64,000 nucleotides of DNA from Daejeonella sp. (GCF_030695525.1 NZ_JAUYSS010000032.1:1-64000); one strand, 5' to 3'; positions 43,558-52,730 are shown, counted from the stretch's first letter. The notes: generated by a model not told the origin, from the letters alone. Numbers and translations: made by a program.

Positions 43558-43596
43558 ATGGAAACTTTGGAATTTATAAATGTTTCCATAGTTTTA
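43558..43596 (+). promoter_or_regulatory. Promoter and putative TetR operator
   Basis: TTTG (43566-43569), a 19-bp spacer and TAGTTTTA (43589-43596) fit TTTG-N19-TAnnTTTG with one mismatch. The same stretch carries an 8-bp inverted repeat, ATGGAAAC (43558-43565) and GTTTCCAT (43582-43589), bracketing the spacer as an autoregulatory TetR operator would. An ATG at 43558 is in frame with tetR, but this reading makes it part of the operator. Confidence 0.5.
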
Positions 43597-43614
43597 CCGC
43601 CGAATCAAAAAAGG

Positions 43615-44238
43615 ATGGGATTGGAAGTAAGAGAGTATATCATTTCTGAGTCGGATAAGCTTTTCTGCCAGTATGGTTTTAAAAGTGTTACGATGGATGA
43701 TATTGCCAGGCATCTGGGAATGTCAAAAAAGACTATTTACACTCATTTTTGTGATAAAAATGAGATTGTAAATATAGTTATAGATATCAAACTGAATTGT
43801 CAGAAATGTCTGATCAAAGAGAATATCGATGCTGCAGAAAATGCTGTTCATGAGGTGTTTTTTGCTGTAACAAATATGAAGGAAGTCTTATCTAATATCA
43901 ACCCGACTTTGTTCTATGATCTTCAAAAATATCATCCTAAGGCTTGGTTATATTTTAAAGAGTTCAGGGAAAAGCATCTTTATACAACCATTTATGATAA
44001 TTTGTTACGTGGGATTAAGGAGGGTTATTACCGGGAAGATATCAAACCGGATATTCTGACACAGATGAGATTAGAACAAATCGATCTGATCTTCAGTGGG
44101 AATTCTGCTTATACCAATGGTAAATATGGACTTGTTCAGGTAATGTCAGAATTGACAGAGCACTTTTTATATGGGATATGCACCTTAAAAGGACATAAAC
44201 TAATTAATAAATACAAAGAAATAATTGAAGAAGAATAA
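43615..44238 (+). CDS. TetR/AcrR-family transcriptional regulator
   Basis: 207 residues from ATG 43615; the frame also opens at ATG 43558, which would add 19 residues and overlap the promoter. The N-terminal helix-turn-helix is typical: REYIISESDKLFCQYGFKSVTMDDIARHLGMSKKTIYTHFCDKNEI (read in parts). The C-terminal ligand domain is diverged. It lies 7 bp upstream of the TolC-like gene and heads the efflux operon, so it probably represses it and itself until a ligand binds. Confidence 0.9.
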   Translation: MGLEVREYIISESDKLFCQYGFKSVTMDDIARHLGMSKKTIYTHFCDKNEIVNIVIDIKLNCQKCLIKENIDAAENAVHEVFFAVTNMKEVLSNINPTLFYDLQKYHPKAWLYFKEFREKHLYTTIYDNLLRGIKEGYYREDIKPDILTQMRLEQIDLIFSGNSAYTNGKYGLVQVMSELTEHFLYGICTLKGHKLINKYKEIIEEE

Positions 44239-44245
44239 ACTAACT

Positions 44246-45583
44246 ATGAAGTACAAATACTTAACCCTAATCCTTTTTCTGTTTAGCGCTTTACATGCCA
44301 GGGCACAATTAACAGATACTGTAGCTCATTTTAATCTGCAGGAGGCTATAGAATATGCACAGAGAAATCAGAGCGCTATTCAGAACGCTAAAATTGATGA
44401 AGAAATTGCTGCAAATACGGTAAAGCAGACCATCGGAATTGGTTTGCCTCAGGTGAGCGGAAATTTAAATTTTAATGATTTCCTTAAAGTGCCTACCAAT
44501 TTATTACCAGGTGAGTTTTTCGGCCAGCCAGGCACACAGGTTCCGGTTCAGTTTGGTGTTAAATATCAATCGGCATTCGGACTTGAAGTCAATCAGTTAT
44601 TGTTCGACGGAACCTATCTTGTAGGCTTACAGGCCTCTAAGACTTATAGGGAATTGTCTAACAAGAGCCTGACAAGGAGCCGCATTGAAACAGCAGTTGC
44701 GGTAAGCAAAGCCTATTACTCAGTACTGGTAAGTAATGAGCAACTGAGTCTTCTGGATGCCAATTTACTTCGTTTAAAAAAATCATTGAATGACACAAAA
44801 GCCCTGTATGCCAATGGTTTTGTCGAGAAAATTGATGTTGATCGCCTAACCGTACTTAACAACAACCTTGAAACTGAACGTGAAAATGTAATCAGGCTTC
44901 TGGAGTTTAATGTAAATCTGTTGAAGTTTCAGATGGGGATGAGTATCCAAAGTAAGTTGACTTTAAAAGATTCAATAGCGGGTCTTCAGGTGGTTCAATC
45001 TATGGACGTTTATGATGAAGACGCATACAAAAACAGAATAGAATACTCCTTGCTCGAAACACAGAAAAAATTGAATGAACTTGATTTAAAGCGATACAAA
45101 AGTCAGTTCTTGCCATCACTTTCGGCATTTGGAAGTACTTCACAAAGTTTGCAGTCCAATAATTTTAACACTTTGTTCGACAGAAGCTTCCCAACAACGG
45201 TTATTGGTTTTCGTCTGGCTGTTCCTATCCTTTCAGGAGGGATTAAACTATATCAGGTTCGTAATGCAAAGCTGGAAATCCTGAAAACTCAGAACAATCT
45301 CATCAACCTCAGAAATGGGATCAGTCTTGAGGTTGAACAGGCTCAGACTACTTACCGGAATGGTCTTAAGTCCCTTGAAAATCAAAACCGTAATATGGAA
45401 CTCGCTCAGGAAGTATTAAGGGTTACAAAAATTAAATACGAACAGGGGGTTGGTTCAAGTATTGAAGTTACATCAGCTGAAACTTCTCTTAAGGAAGCAC
45501 AAAACAATTATATCAATGCACTTTATGATCTTTTGATCAACAAGGTAAATATGGATAAGGCATTAGGGAAGATAGTTTATTAA
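44246..45583 (+). CDS. TolC-family outer-membrane efflux protein
   Basis: 445 residues from ATG 44246 with signal peptide MKYKYLTLILFLFSALHARAQ; the frame's TTG at 44225 overlaps tetR and is less likely. Two repeated OEP halves are visible, each with long helices (LQEAIEYAQRNQ; ETAVAVSKAYYSVLVSNEQL; SLEVEQAQTTYRNGLKSLENQ; VTSAETSLKEAQNNYINALYDLL). It forms the outer-membrane channel of the RND pump encoded downstream. Confidence 0.94.
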   Translation: MKYKYLTLILFLFSALHARAQLTDTVAHFNLQEAIEYAQRNQSAIQNAKIDEEIAANTVKQTIGIGLPQVSGNLNFNDFLKVPTNLLPGEFFGQPGTQVPVQFGVKYQSAFGLEVNQLLFDGTYLVGLQASKTYRELSNKSLTRSRIETAVAVSKAYYSVLVSNEQLSLLDANLLRLKKSLNDTKALYANGFVEKIDVDRLTVLNNNLETERENVIRLLEFNVNLLKFQMGMSIQSKLTLKDSIAGLQVVQSMDVYDEDAYKNRIEYSLLETQKKLNELDLKRYKSQFLPSLSAFGSTSQSLQSNNFNTLFDRSFPTTVIGFRLAVPILSGGIKLYQVRNAKLEILKTQNNLINLRNGISLEVEQAQTTYRNGLKSLENQNRNMELAQEVLRVTKIKYEQGVGSSIEVTSAETSLKEAQNNYINALYDLLINKVNMDKALGKIVY

Positions 45584-45676
45584 AAGATTAAAAACATTAC
45601 CGGCCAGCTTATTGGCATAAAAAACTAAAAACTATCCGCTCAGAGCGGAACATTAAAAAACTCAAAAATAACACAA

Positions 45677-46771
45677 ATGAAAAGGATAATATTGATCTCT
45701 ACTGTTATTTTTCTCGCGTCATGCGGAGGAAAACCTACTGATAAAAAATCTGAGCTTGAGGCCTTGAAGAAGGAGCGTGCAGTATTAAATTCAAAAATCG
45801 AGAAGCTTGAAGCTGAAGTTGGAAGTGTTTCTACTGCCGGGGACGTGAAAGATGTTTCTGTTTTGGAATTGAAAGAAACTTCATTCAAAAACTATTTGGA
45901 AGTTCAGGGCAAAATTGATGCAGAAGAGAATGTTCAGGTAAACCCACAGGCTCAGGGTATTGTAACTGCGGTTTATGCAGTTATAGGACAAAATGTGAAA
46001 ACAGGGCAGGTACTGGCCCAAATAGATGATCAGGTTTTGCGCCAGAATATTTCTGAACTTGAAACCCAACTCGACCTTGCAACAACTCTTTATGAGCGTC
46101 AAAAGAGTCTCTGGGATCAGAAAATTGGCACAGAAGTCCAGTTTTTAAATGCAAAAACACAGCGGGATGCAGCTCAGCGCCGAATAGAAACCCTAAAGAC
46201 ACAAGTTTCTATGTTTAAAATCAAATCTCCTATTTCAGGAACTATCGATGCGATGGATTTAAAAGTGGGACAAGCAGTTTCACCGGGAATGTCAGGAATC
46301 CGGGTAGTAAATGCCAGCAAATTAAAGGCAAAGGCTTTGGTTGCAGAATCTTATGCCAGCCGGGTTAATCAGGGAGATAATGTTCAGGTAATATTGCCTG
46401 ATGTCCCGGATACAGTTTCAACAAAAATCTCTTTCGCATCCAAGACTATTGATCCGGTGTCGAGGAGTTTTACCGTTGAAATCAATCTGCCCTCAAATAG
46501 TAGATATCGACCTAATATGCTTTCCATTCTCAAAATAATTGATTACCAAAACCTTAAGGCCTTAGTAATCCCGGTAAATGCTGTCCAGAAGGCCGAGAAT
46601 GGTGATTATGTCTTTGTTGAAGAAGGTGGTAAAGCAAAGCGCGTAAATGTACAGGCAGGTAAAATTTCTGAAGGACAGGCTGAAATTATTTCCGGTCTTA
46701 AAGTAGGAGACAAGGTTATCATTGCAGGTACCAATGGTTTAAGTCCGGGAGATATAGTTAAAGCAAATTAA
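45677..46771 (+). CDS. RND efflux periplasmic adaptor (membrane fusion) lipoprotein
   Basis: 364 residues. Lipobox LASC (Cys16), then a short coiled coil, a lipoyl-like hairpin (VQVNPQAQGIVTAVYAVIGQNVKTGQVLAQIDD in parts), an alpha-hairpin, the second lipoyl half (FKIKSPISGTIDAMDLKVGQ) and beta-barrel domains. It bridges the inner-membrane pump and TolC. The 93-bp gap behind tolC holds a small CCGCT/AGCGG hairpin. Confidence 0.94.
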   Translation: MKRIILISTVIFLASCGGKPTDKKSELEALKKERAVLNSKIEKLEAEVGSVSTAGDVKDVSVLELKETSFKNYLEVQGKIDAEENVQVNPQAQGIVTAVYAVIGQNVKTGQVLAQIDDQVLRQNISELETQLDLATTLYERQKSLWDQKIGTEVQFLNAKTQRDAAQRRIETLKTQVSMFKIKSPISGTIDAMDLKVGQAVSPGMSGIRVVNASKLKAKALVAESYASRVNQGDNVQVILPDVPDTVSTKISFASKTIDPVSRSFTVEINLPSNSRYRPNMLSILKIIDYQNLKALVIPVNAVQKAENGDYVFVEEGGKAKRVNVQAGKISEGQAEIISGLKVGDKVIIAGTNGLSPGDIVKAN

Positions 46772-46813
46772 TTGTATTCACCTGATAGAGACAACATCAT
46801 AATTTAAAATAAG

Positions 46814-49800
46814 ATGGAAGACATTAACAAAGAATTTAAACCATCCAGTTGGGCAATTGAAAACAGGACAGCCATTTATGTGCTTACCGTTATCATTTCT
46901 GTAATTGGATATTTTTCATATTTAGGATTGCCAAAGGAGAATTTTCCTGAAGTAGTAATACCTAAAATATTTATTCAAACTGTTTATCCGGGAACATCTC
47001 CTGCCAATATGGAGAATCTGGTGACCAAACAGATAGAAAAGCAGTTGAAGTCTGCTTCAGGATTAAAGAGGATCACTTCCAATTCCTATCAGGATTTTTC
47101 TATAATTACAGCCGAGTTTAATACCAATGTTGAAACCAAAGATGCCAAGCAAAGGGTTAAGGATGCTGTAGATAAGGCGAGACAGGATCTTCCGTCCGAC
47201 CTGCCGAATGAACCTAATGTAATGGATATTAATCTTTCGGATTTGCCGATCATGTATCTGAATATTTCTGGTGACTATGACCTGAAGAGTCTTAAAAAAT
47301 ACGCCGAGGAAGTTCAGGATCAGGTTGAAAGCCTTAAAGAAATTTCCGGTGTCGACATTGTCGGAGCCCTTGAACAGGAAGTACAGATTAATGCAGACCT
47401 GAATAAGATGGCCGCGACTCAGATTTCATTTGGAGATATTGAACGTGCTGTGGGTTATGAGAACCTTACTATTTCTGGCGGAACCATAAAAATGGATGGG
47501 GTTCGCAGGACGCTGAATGTAAAAAAGGAGTTTGTAAGTGCTCAGGAATTATCTAATCTGATTATTAAAACTCCGACAGGCTCGTCGGTCTATCTTAGAG
47601 ATATTGCTGAAGTAAAAGATTCATTTAAGGAACAGGAAAGTTATGCCCGATTATACGGAAAGAATGTTATTACTTTAAATGTTAAGAAAAGGAGTGGTGA
47701 AAATCTGATCGATGCATCTGATAAAATTAATGCCCTCATTTTAGAAATGAAGGCCAAATCATTGCCTAAAAACCTTGATGTAAGAATAACTGGTGACCAA
47801 TCAGACAGAACCCGTATCACTTTACATGACCTGATCAATACCATTATTATAGGCTTTATTCTGGTTACGGTAATCCTGATGTTTTTTATGGGTATAACCA
47901 ACGCTTTGTTCGTCGCTTTGTCGGTACCCTTATCCATGTTTATCGCATTTATGGCTATGCCAGCCCTTGGAAGTATAATGGGTTTCAGTTTTACGATGAA
48001 TATGATGGTTTTGTTCTCTTTCCTTTTGGGGCTTGGAATTGTTGTTGATGATGCCATTGTAGTGATTGAAAATACCCACCGGATCTTTGATAATGGAAAG
48101 GTTCCTATTAAAAAAGCAGCTAAAATTGCTGCTGCAGAAGTGTTCTTGCCGGTACTTTCGGGTACTCTGACTACCCTGGCGCCATTTGTTCCATTACTAT
48201 TCTGGCCAGGTGTGATAGGTGAATTCATGTTTTTTCTGCCGATGACACTTATTATTACCTTACTTGCCTCACTGGTGGTTGCCTATATAATTAACCCGGT
48301 GTTTGCAGTAGATTTTATGGTGCCTGAAGATCATACGGCAAAAAAGCCAGTGTTTGATAAAAGCGTCAGAAAGATTCTCCTGATATTCCTGGGACTTGCT
48401 ATTCTGGGCTATTTAATAAATTTTGGAATTGGAAACCTGGTGGTTTTCATTGCTTTACTCTATCTTCTGAACCATTTTTATGTGAGTAATGTTATCCGGA
48501 ATTTTCAAACTAATGTTTGGCCGCGTGCACAGAATAAATATGTAACAGTACTTAAATGGGCTTTATCATGGCCCCGAGCCATGATGTGGGGTACCGTTGG
48601 ATTGTTTTTCCTGACCCTTGTACTGGTCTCGGTGGTGTCTCCTAAAATTGTATTTTTTCCGAAATCGGATCCCAATTTCGTCTATGTCTATATTCAATTG
48701 CCGGTGGGCACAGATCAGGCGTATACCAATGAAGTGGTTAAGAAAGTAGAAGAAAATGTAACTAAAGTCGTAGGTAGGGATAATAAGGATGTATCCTCTA
48801 TACTTTCCAATGTTACAATAGGGGTGACAGACCCTCAGAGTGAAGATCAGGGACAGTATACCAATATGGGTAAAGTAACTGTTGCTTTTGTGAGTTACGG
48901 TAAACGAACAGGTGAAAGTACCTCTGTCTATCTGGATAGGATCAGGGAGGCAGTAAAAGGAATTCCCGGGGCTGAAATCACTGTGGCCCAGGAGCAATCA
49001 GGTCCGCCAACAGCTAAACCGATTAGTATTGAGATAAGGGGAGATAATCTGGATTCACTTGTAAAAGTATCCGAAAATCTTAAACAATACCTCGATAGTC
49101 GTCAGATTGCTGGTGTTGAGGAGTTAAAATCAGATTTTCAAAATAACAAACCTGAAATTATATTCGATATTAATCGTGAGCGTGCTAACCGTGAGGGTAT
49201 TTCAACAGGACAAATTGGTATGGATCTCCGTACCGCTATTTTTGGAAAGGAAGTTTCCAAGTTCCGTGATGCTAATGAAGATTATGAGATTAACCTACGG
49301 GCAAACGAAAGCCAGAGAAACAATCTGGATGCTTTGCGGAATATGAAAGTGACTTACCGGGATATGGGTATGGGCGGAATTATCCGTCAGGTGCCACTTT
49401 CTTCTTTTGCTTCTATTGATTACGTGAATACCTATGGAGGAATAAAACGTAAACAAGATAAAAGAATCATTATTCTTTCATCAAATGTACTGAGTGAATA
49501 CAATCCAAATGAGGTAGTGGCTAATATTCAACGGGAGATTGATCAGTTTAAGTCTCCGGCAGGTGTTGAAGTTAATATGGCTGGTGAGCAGGAAGAGCAA
49601 CAGGAAACGATGCTCTTTCTCGGCACAGCATTATTGATTTCATTAGGCCTTATACTAATTATTCTGGTTACTCAGTTCAATTCAATTACAAAACCACTGA
49701 TCATTCTGAGTGAGATCTTATTCAGTATTATTGGAGTCTTACTTGGTGTCACAATATTCGGAATGGAAATGTCAATTGTGATGTCCGGAGTTGGTATAAT

Positions 49801-50200
49801 TGCTCTTGCAGGTATTGTAGTCAGAAATGGTATTCTGCTTGTTGAATTTACCGATTTAATGATTGAACAGGGGATGGATGTAAAAGATGCGATCATTGAA
49901 GCAGGGAGAACCAGGATGACTCCGGTATTACTTACCGCTACGGCAACCATGTTAGGTTTAATTCCCCTTGCTGTAGGTTTAAATATGGACTTTGTAACCC
50001 TGTTCACCGAATTTGATGCGAACCTTTACTTTGGTGGAGATAACGTTGCTTTCTGGGGACCTTTATCATGGACCATGATATTCGGTTTGGGTTTTGCAAC
50101 CTTCCTGACCCTGATTCTGGTGCCTTGTATGTTATTAATAGGTGATTCAAACTCTAAACGCATCAAAGCATGGTTTAAGAAGAAACCCGAAACAATTTAG
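46814..50200 (+). CDS. RND-family efflux pump permease (AcrB-like)
   Basis: 1128 residues, about twelve membrane helices with two large periplasmic loops. The proton-relay region is GIVVDDAIVVIENTHRIF with the conserved Asp pair; the second half has GIIALAGIVVRNGILLVEF and RMTPVLLTATATMLGLIPLA. The slightly larger size than AcrB is accounted for by an extra hydrophobic region around residues 515-570. It exports drugs or other amphiphiles using proton motive force. It is the last gene of the operon and is followed by a terminator. Confidence 0.95.
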   Translation: MEDINKEFKPSSWAIENRTAIYVLTVIISVIGYFSYLGLPKENFPEVVIPKIFIQTVYPGTSPANMENLVTKQIEKQLKSASGLKRITSNSYQDFSIITAEFNTNVETKDAKQRVKDAVDKARQDLPSDLPNEPNVMDINLSDLPIMYLNISGDYDLKSLKKYAEEVQDQVESLKEISGVDIVGALEQEVQINADLNKMAATQISFGDIERAVGYENLTISGGTIKMDGVRRTLNVKKEFVSAQELSNLIIKTPTGSSVYLRDIAEVKDSFKEQESYARLYGKNVITLNVKKRSGENLIDASDKINALILEMKAKSLPKNLDVRITGDQSDRTRITLHDLINTIIIGFILVTVILMFFMGITNALFVALSVPLSMFIAFMAMPALGSIMGFSFTMNMMVLFSFLLGLGIVVDDAIVVIENTHRIFDNGKVPIKKAAKIAAAEVFLPVLSGTLTTLAPFVPLLFWPGVIGEFMFFLPMTLIITLLASLVVAYIINPVFAVDFMVPEDHTAKKPVFDKSVRKILLIFLGLAILGYLINFGIGNLVVFIALLYLLNHFYVSNVIRNFQTNVWPRAQNKYVTVLKWALSWPRAMMWGTVGLFFLTLVLVSVVSPKIVFFPKSDPNFVYVYIQLPVGTDQAYTNEVVKKVEENVTKVVGRDNKDVSSILSNVTIGVTDPQSEDQGQYTNMGKVTVAFVSYGKRTGESTSVYLDRIREAVKGIPGAEITVAQEQSGPPTAKPISIEIRGDNLDSLVKVSENLKQYLDSRQIAGVEELKSDFQNNKPEIIFDINRERANREGISTGQIGMDLRTAIFGKEVSKFRDANEDYEINLRANESQRNNLDALRNMKVTYRDMGMGGIIRQVPLSSFASIDYVNTYGGIKRKQDKRIIILSSNVLSEYNPNEVVANIQREIDQFKSPAGVEVNMAGEQEEQQETMLFLGTALLISLGLILIILVTQFNSITKPLIILSEILFSIIGVLLGVTIFGMEMSIVMSGVGIIALAGIVVRNGILLVEFTDLMIEQGMDVKDAIIEAGRTRMTPVLLTATATMLGLIPLAVGLNMDFVTLFTEFDANLYFGGDNVAFWGPLSWTMIFGLGFATFLTLILVPCMLLIGDSNSKRIKAWFKKKPETI

Positions 50201-50222
50201 TTCTGAATTCATAATAGTGATG

Positions 50223-50254
50223 AAGCGGGTCATTTTAAGTATGGCCCGCTTTTT
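50223..50254 (+). terminator. Intrinsic terminator after the RND operon
   Basis: AAGCGGG (50223-50229) pairs with CCCGCTT (50245-50251), followed by a T-run. Confidence 0.8.
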
Positions 50255-50310
50255 GGTTTAAACTATTTAGTGTTTTGGCCTTTTTTAATATTAATTCTAA
50301 TAAATTCCAA

Positions 50311-50607
50311 ATGAGCAAAAAACCAAACAAACTAAATCCCGATTCTAATCAGGGAAAGGATGAACTTCCGGGCTATCCGGCTTATCCAACTGAAGAAGAT
50401 ATATTTCAGAAAGAAAAGAAAGTAGCTTTCGACGAGTCTGAAATTACAGGTCAAAAAAAACAATCATCCGATACCAGGCTGGATGAAGACCTTGATGTTC
50501 CCGGAGCCGAGCTGGATGATGCCAGTGAACTGATAGGCGGGGAGGATGAGGAAAATAATTATTATAGTCTGGGAGGGGATGATCATAGCGATCTTGATGA
50601 AAACTAG
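50311..50607 (+). CDS. Small acidic cytoplasmic protein of unknown function
   Basis: 98 residues from ATG 50311; the frame opens earlier at TTG 50275 but MSKKPNKLN is the likely start. The protein is very hydrophilic and acidic, with LPGYPAYPTEEDIFQKEKK in the middle and a disordered Asp/Glu-rich tail (GGEDEENNYYSLGGDDHSDLDEN). Similar acidic proteins occur in Sphingobacteriaceae. No function is known. Confidence 0.72.
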   Translation: MSKKPNKLNPDSNQGKDELPGYPAYPTEEDIFQKEKKVAFDESEITGQKKQSSDTRLDEDLDVPGAELDDASELIGGEDEENNYYSLGGDDHSDLDEN

Positions 50608-50686
50608 TTATTCTCTTGAGATCCCGGAAATTGGCAAATAGCTTTAAATCAGGTTTCTGATAAAATTTAACCGAGACCATAGAAAT

Positions 50687-50720
50687 AAAAAAAGCCATCC
50701 TGGATTTATTCCGGGATGGC
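50687..50720 (-). terminator. Intrinsic terminator of the small lipoprotein gene
   Basis: Read on the minus strand, GCCATCC/GGATGGC (50714-50720 and 50694-50700) form the stem and the A-run at 50687-50693 gives the U-tail. It starts 20 bp after the stop at 50741. Confidence 0.78.
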
Positions 50721-50740
50721 CAATTGTAATTTTAGGTTAA

Positions 50741-50905
50741 TTATTGAATAGCAGCTGAATCAACAGCAACTGAATCAACTACAATAGTTGTGTCCATAAC
50801 AGCAACAGAATCAGTAGCAACTTCTTCAGTTTTGTTTGAGTTACAAGCAGCAACTGATAAAGAGATAGCTAAAGCTAAAAAACCGAATTTGAATGAATTT
50901 TTCAT
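50741..50905 (-). CDS. 54-residue lipoprotein, Val/Asp/Ser-rich
   Basis: Too short for most gene calls but convincing: ATG at 50905, a lipoprotein signal MKNSFKFGFLALAISLSVAAC with lipobox VAAC (Cys21), then a 33-residue low-complexity tail (TDSVAVMDTTIVVDSVAVDS and a few more) and stop at 50743-50741, followed by a perfect terminator. Codon use is regular and the third positions vary as in real genes. Such short lipoproteins may be abundant envelope components. Function unknown. Confidence 0.82.
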   Translation of the reverse strand: MKNSFKFGFLALAISLSVAACNSNKTEEVATDSVAVMDTTIVVDSVAVDSAAIQ

Positions 50906-50961
50906 TGTTTTTGTTTTAATTTATTTATAAATAATTACTCTTAATACTTGTTTGCGAAAAA

Positions 50962-51020
50962 GGTAACCCTGGTTAATCAAAAAAAAAATAAAAAAATAAT
51001 TTCCTATCATTGGGTTACAA
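50962..51020. promoter_or_regulatory. Inverted GTAACCC pair between divergent genes
   Basis: GGTAACCC (50962-50969) and GGGTTAC (51012-51018) face away from each other across an A-rich spacer between the small lipoprotein gene and the sigma-factor gene. GTAACC resembles -35 elements of some ECF sigma factors, which suggests autoregulation, but no matching -10 element was recognised. Confidence 0.25.
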
Positions 51021-51042
51021 TTCCTGATAAATAGTATTAATA

Positions 51043-51609
51043 GTGAAAAAAGAGGTAAAAAGTTCAGTTCCAGCAGATAGTGAGATTGTATTAGGGATAC
51101 TGAATGATTCTAAGGAAACCCTTAGCCGATTATACACTTCCTATTTCCCTATGGTACTACAGTTGGTACTTAAGAATAATGGAAATGAAGATGATGCTAA
51201 AGATGTATTTCAGGAATCGGTTATCGTTCTTTACAATAAAGTTAAAGGGGGAAACTTTGAGTTAAACAGTAAACTCAATACTTTTTTGTATTCTGTTTGC
51301 CGAAGGTTATGGCTCAAGCGATTAAATGAGCAAAGCAAGACTATCAGAAATTTTCAGGACTTTTCTGAGATTGTTGCAGTTGAAGTGGACCTAGAGAAGC
51401 ATGAAGAGAAGGACAAACAGTTTGCAATAATGGAATCGGCCCTAATGCAATTAGGAGAACCTTGTAAAACTATTATAGAAGATTATTACATACAAAACAG
51501 ATCGATGCAGGAGATCTGTGAGAAATTTGGTTATACCAACGCGGATAATGCCAAAACTCAAAAATATAAATGCCTGCAGCGTTTGAAAAAATTATTTTTT
51601 CAAACCTAA
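51043..51609 (+). CDS. ECF-type RNA polymerase sigma factor
   Basis: 188 residues from a GTG start. Region 2 covers about residues 25-95 (LYTSYFPMVLQLVLKNNGNEDDAKDVFQESVIVLYNKV in parts; NTFLYSVCRRLWLKRL). Region 4 is a helix-turn-helix near the end (GEPCKTIIEDYYIQNRSMQEICEKFGY). It is 10 bp upstream of a membrane protein with an anti-sigma-like N-terminus, so its activity is probably held by that partner. Confidence 0.92.
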   Translation: MKKEVKSSVPADSEIVLGILNDSKETLSRLYTSYFPMVLQLVLKNNGNEDDAKDVFQESVIVLYNKVKGGNFELNSKLNTFLYSVCRRLWLKRLNEQSKTIRNFQDFSEIVAVEVDLEKHEEKDKQFAIMESALMQLGEPCKTIIEDYYIQNRSMQEICEKFGYTNADNAKTQKYKCLQRLKKLFFQT

Positions 51610-51619
51610 ACAGAAGAAG

Positions 51620-52711
51620 ATGAAAAGTGATTTGGAATTGACAAATTTTATTGATGCTTATTTTAGGGGAGAACTGGAAGGATCTGCCCTGTCTGATTTT
51701 GAGCAATTGAGAAAAAGTGATCCATCCTTTGATATGAAGGTCGTGGAGCATCAAAACTTCTTATTGAATTTATCGGAATATGGAAGCCGGGTAAAGCTTT
51801 CATCTGACATGAATACAATTCACGAATCATTGGATATTCAGGCAATTAGGGATAAGGTTGCTCCTGAAGCACCCAAAGTGATGCGCTTATGGAAAAAGTA
51901 TCGGATTAATACCGCTATTGCAGCCTCTGTTGCTTTTATAGCAGTCTCCGCGACCTTGATTTCAACCGGTTATTTTTCGAAGTCCCTCTCTACTAATGTT
52001 AATCTCTTGCGTCGGGAAATTAACAGTATCAAACGTTCCCAGAATGCCTTGATTAAAAACATTAATGATAAACCTGCTAAAGGTCCTGCAGATCCGGGAG
52101 TATTTGGAGGTACAGGTTTTGCATTATCATCCAATGGCTATTTAGTTACAAATTTCCATGTTGTTAAAGGGGCCGACTCAGTATATGTTCAAAATTCTGA
52201 TGGTGAATCCTTTAAGGTGAAATTAATCTATATTGATCCGGCTTATGATCTGGCAGTACTCCAAATAACAGATCCAGGTTTTGAGAAGCTGGCAAGCTTG
52301 CCTTATGCCTTTAAAAAGGCTGCTTCAGATGTTGGAGAAGATGTATTTACCATTGGATTCCCAAGAGATGAGCAGGTTTTAGGAAAAGGATATGTCAGTG
52401 CAAAAAATGGTTATGCAGGTGATACAGTTGCTTATCAGGTTTCAATTCCGGTAAATCCGGGGAACAGCGGTGGCCCTTTACTCGATAATCGTGGAAATGT
52501 CATTGGGATTATAAATGGAAAGCAAGCATTATTGGATGGTGCAGCATTCGCAATAAAATCCTCTTTTATTCTTAAATCTATAGAAGCAATTCCACAGGAT
52601 TCTTTGAACGAAAAACTTGTTGTAAATAAACGGAATACATTGGCCGGTTTAAGCCGTAAAGATCAGTTCAAAAAACTGGAACCATATATCTATATGGTTA
52701 AGGTTTACTAA
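51620..52711 (+). CDS. Membrane-anchored trypsin-like protease with anti-sigma-like N-terminus
   Basis: 363 residues. Cytoplasmic part 1-95 begins ELTNFIDAYFRGELEGSALSDFEQL, which resembles N-termini of Bacteroidota anti-sigma proteins but lacks the zinc-finger Cys/His set. One membrane helix (about 97-118) follows. The periplasmic part is a trypsin/HtrA-type protease with triad His180 (NFHVV), Asp210 (DLAVL) and Ser283 (GNSGGP); no PDZ domain is present. The gene is 10 bp behind the ECF sigma gene. The arrangement suggests an anti-sigma factor that carries its own protease, sensing or acting on envelope proteins. The triad is intact, so activity is expected; the anti-sigma role is inferred. 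Confidence 0.88.
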   Translation: MKSDLELTNFIDAYFRGELEGSALSDFEQLRKSDPSFDMKVVEHQNFLLNLSEYGSRVKLSSDMNTIHESLDIQAIRDKVAPEAPKVMRLWKKYRINTAIAASVAFIAVSATLISTGYFSKSLSTNVNLLRREINSIKRSQNALIKNINDKPAKGPADPGVFGGTGFALSSNGYLVTNFHVVKGADSVYVQNSDGESFKVKLIYIDPAYDLAVLQITDPGFEKLASLPYAFKKAASDVGEDVFTIGFPRDEQVLGKGYVSAKNGYAGDTVAYQVSIPVNPGNSGGPLLDNRGNVIGIINGKQALLDGAAFAIKSSFILKSIEAIPQDSLNEKLVVNKRNTLAGLSRKDQFKKLEPYIYMVKVY

Positions 52712-52730
52712 ATATTTTGTTTTGTGTTTA

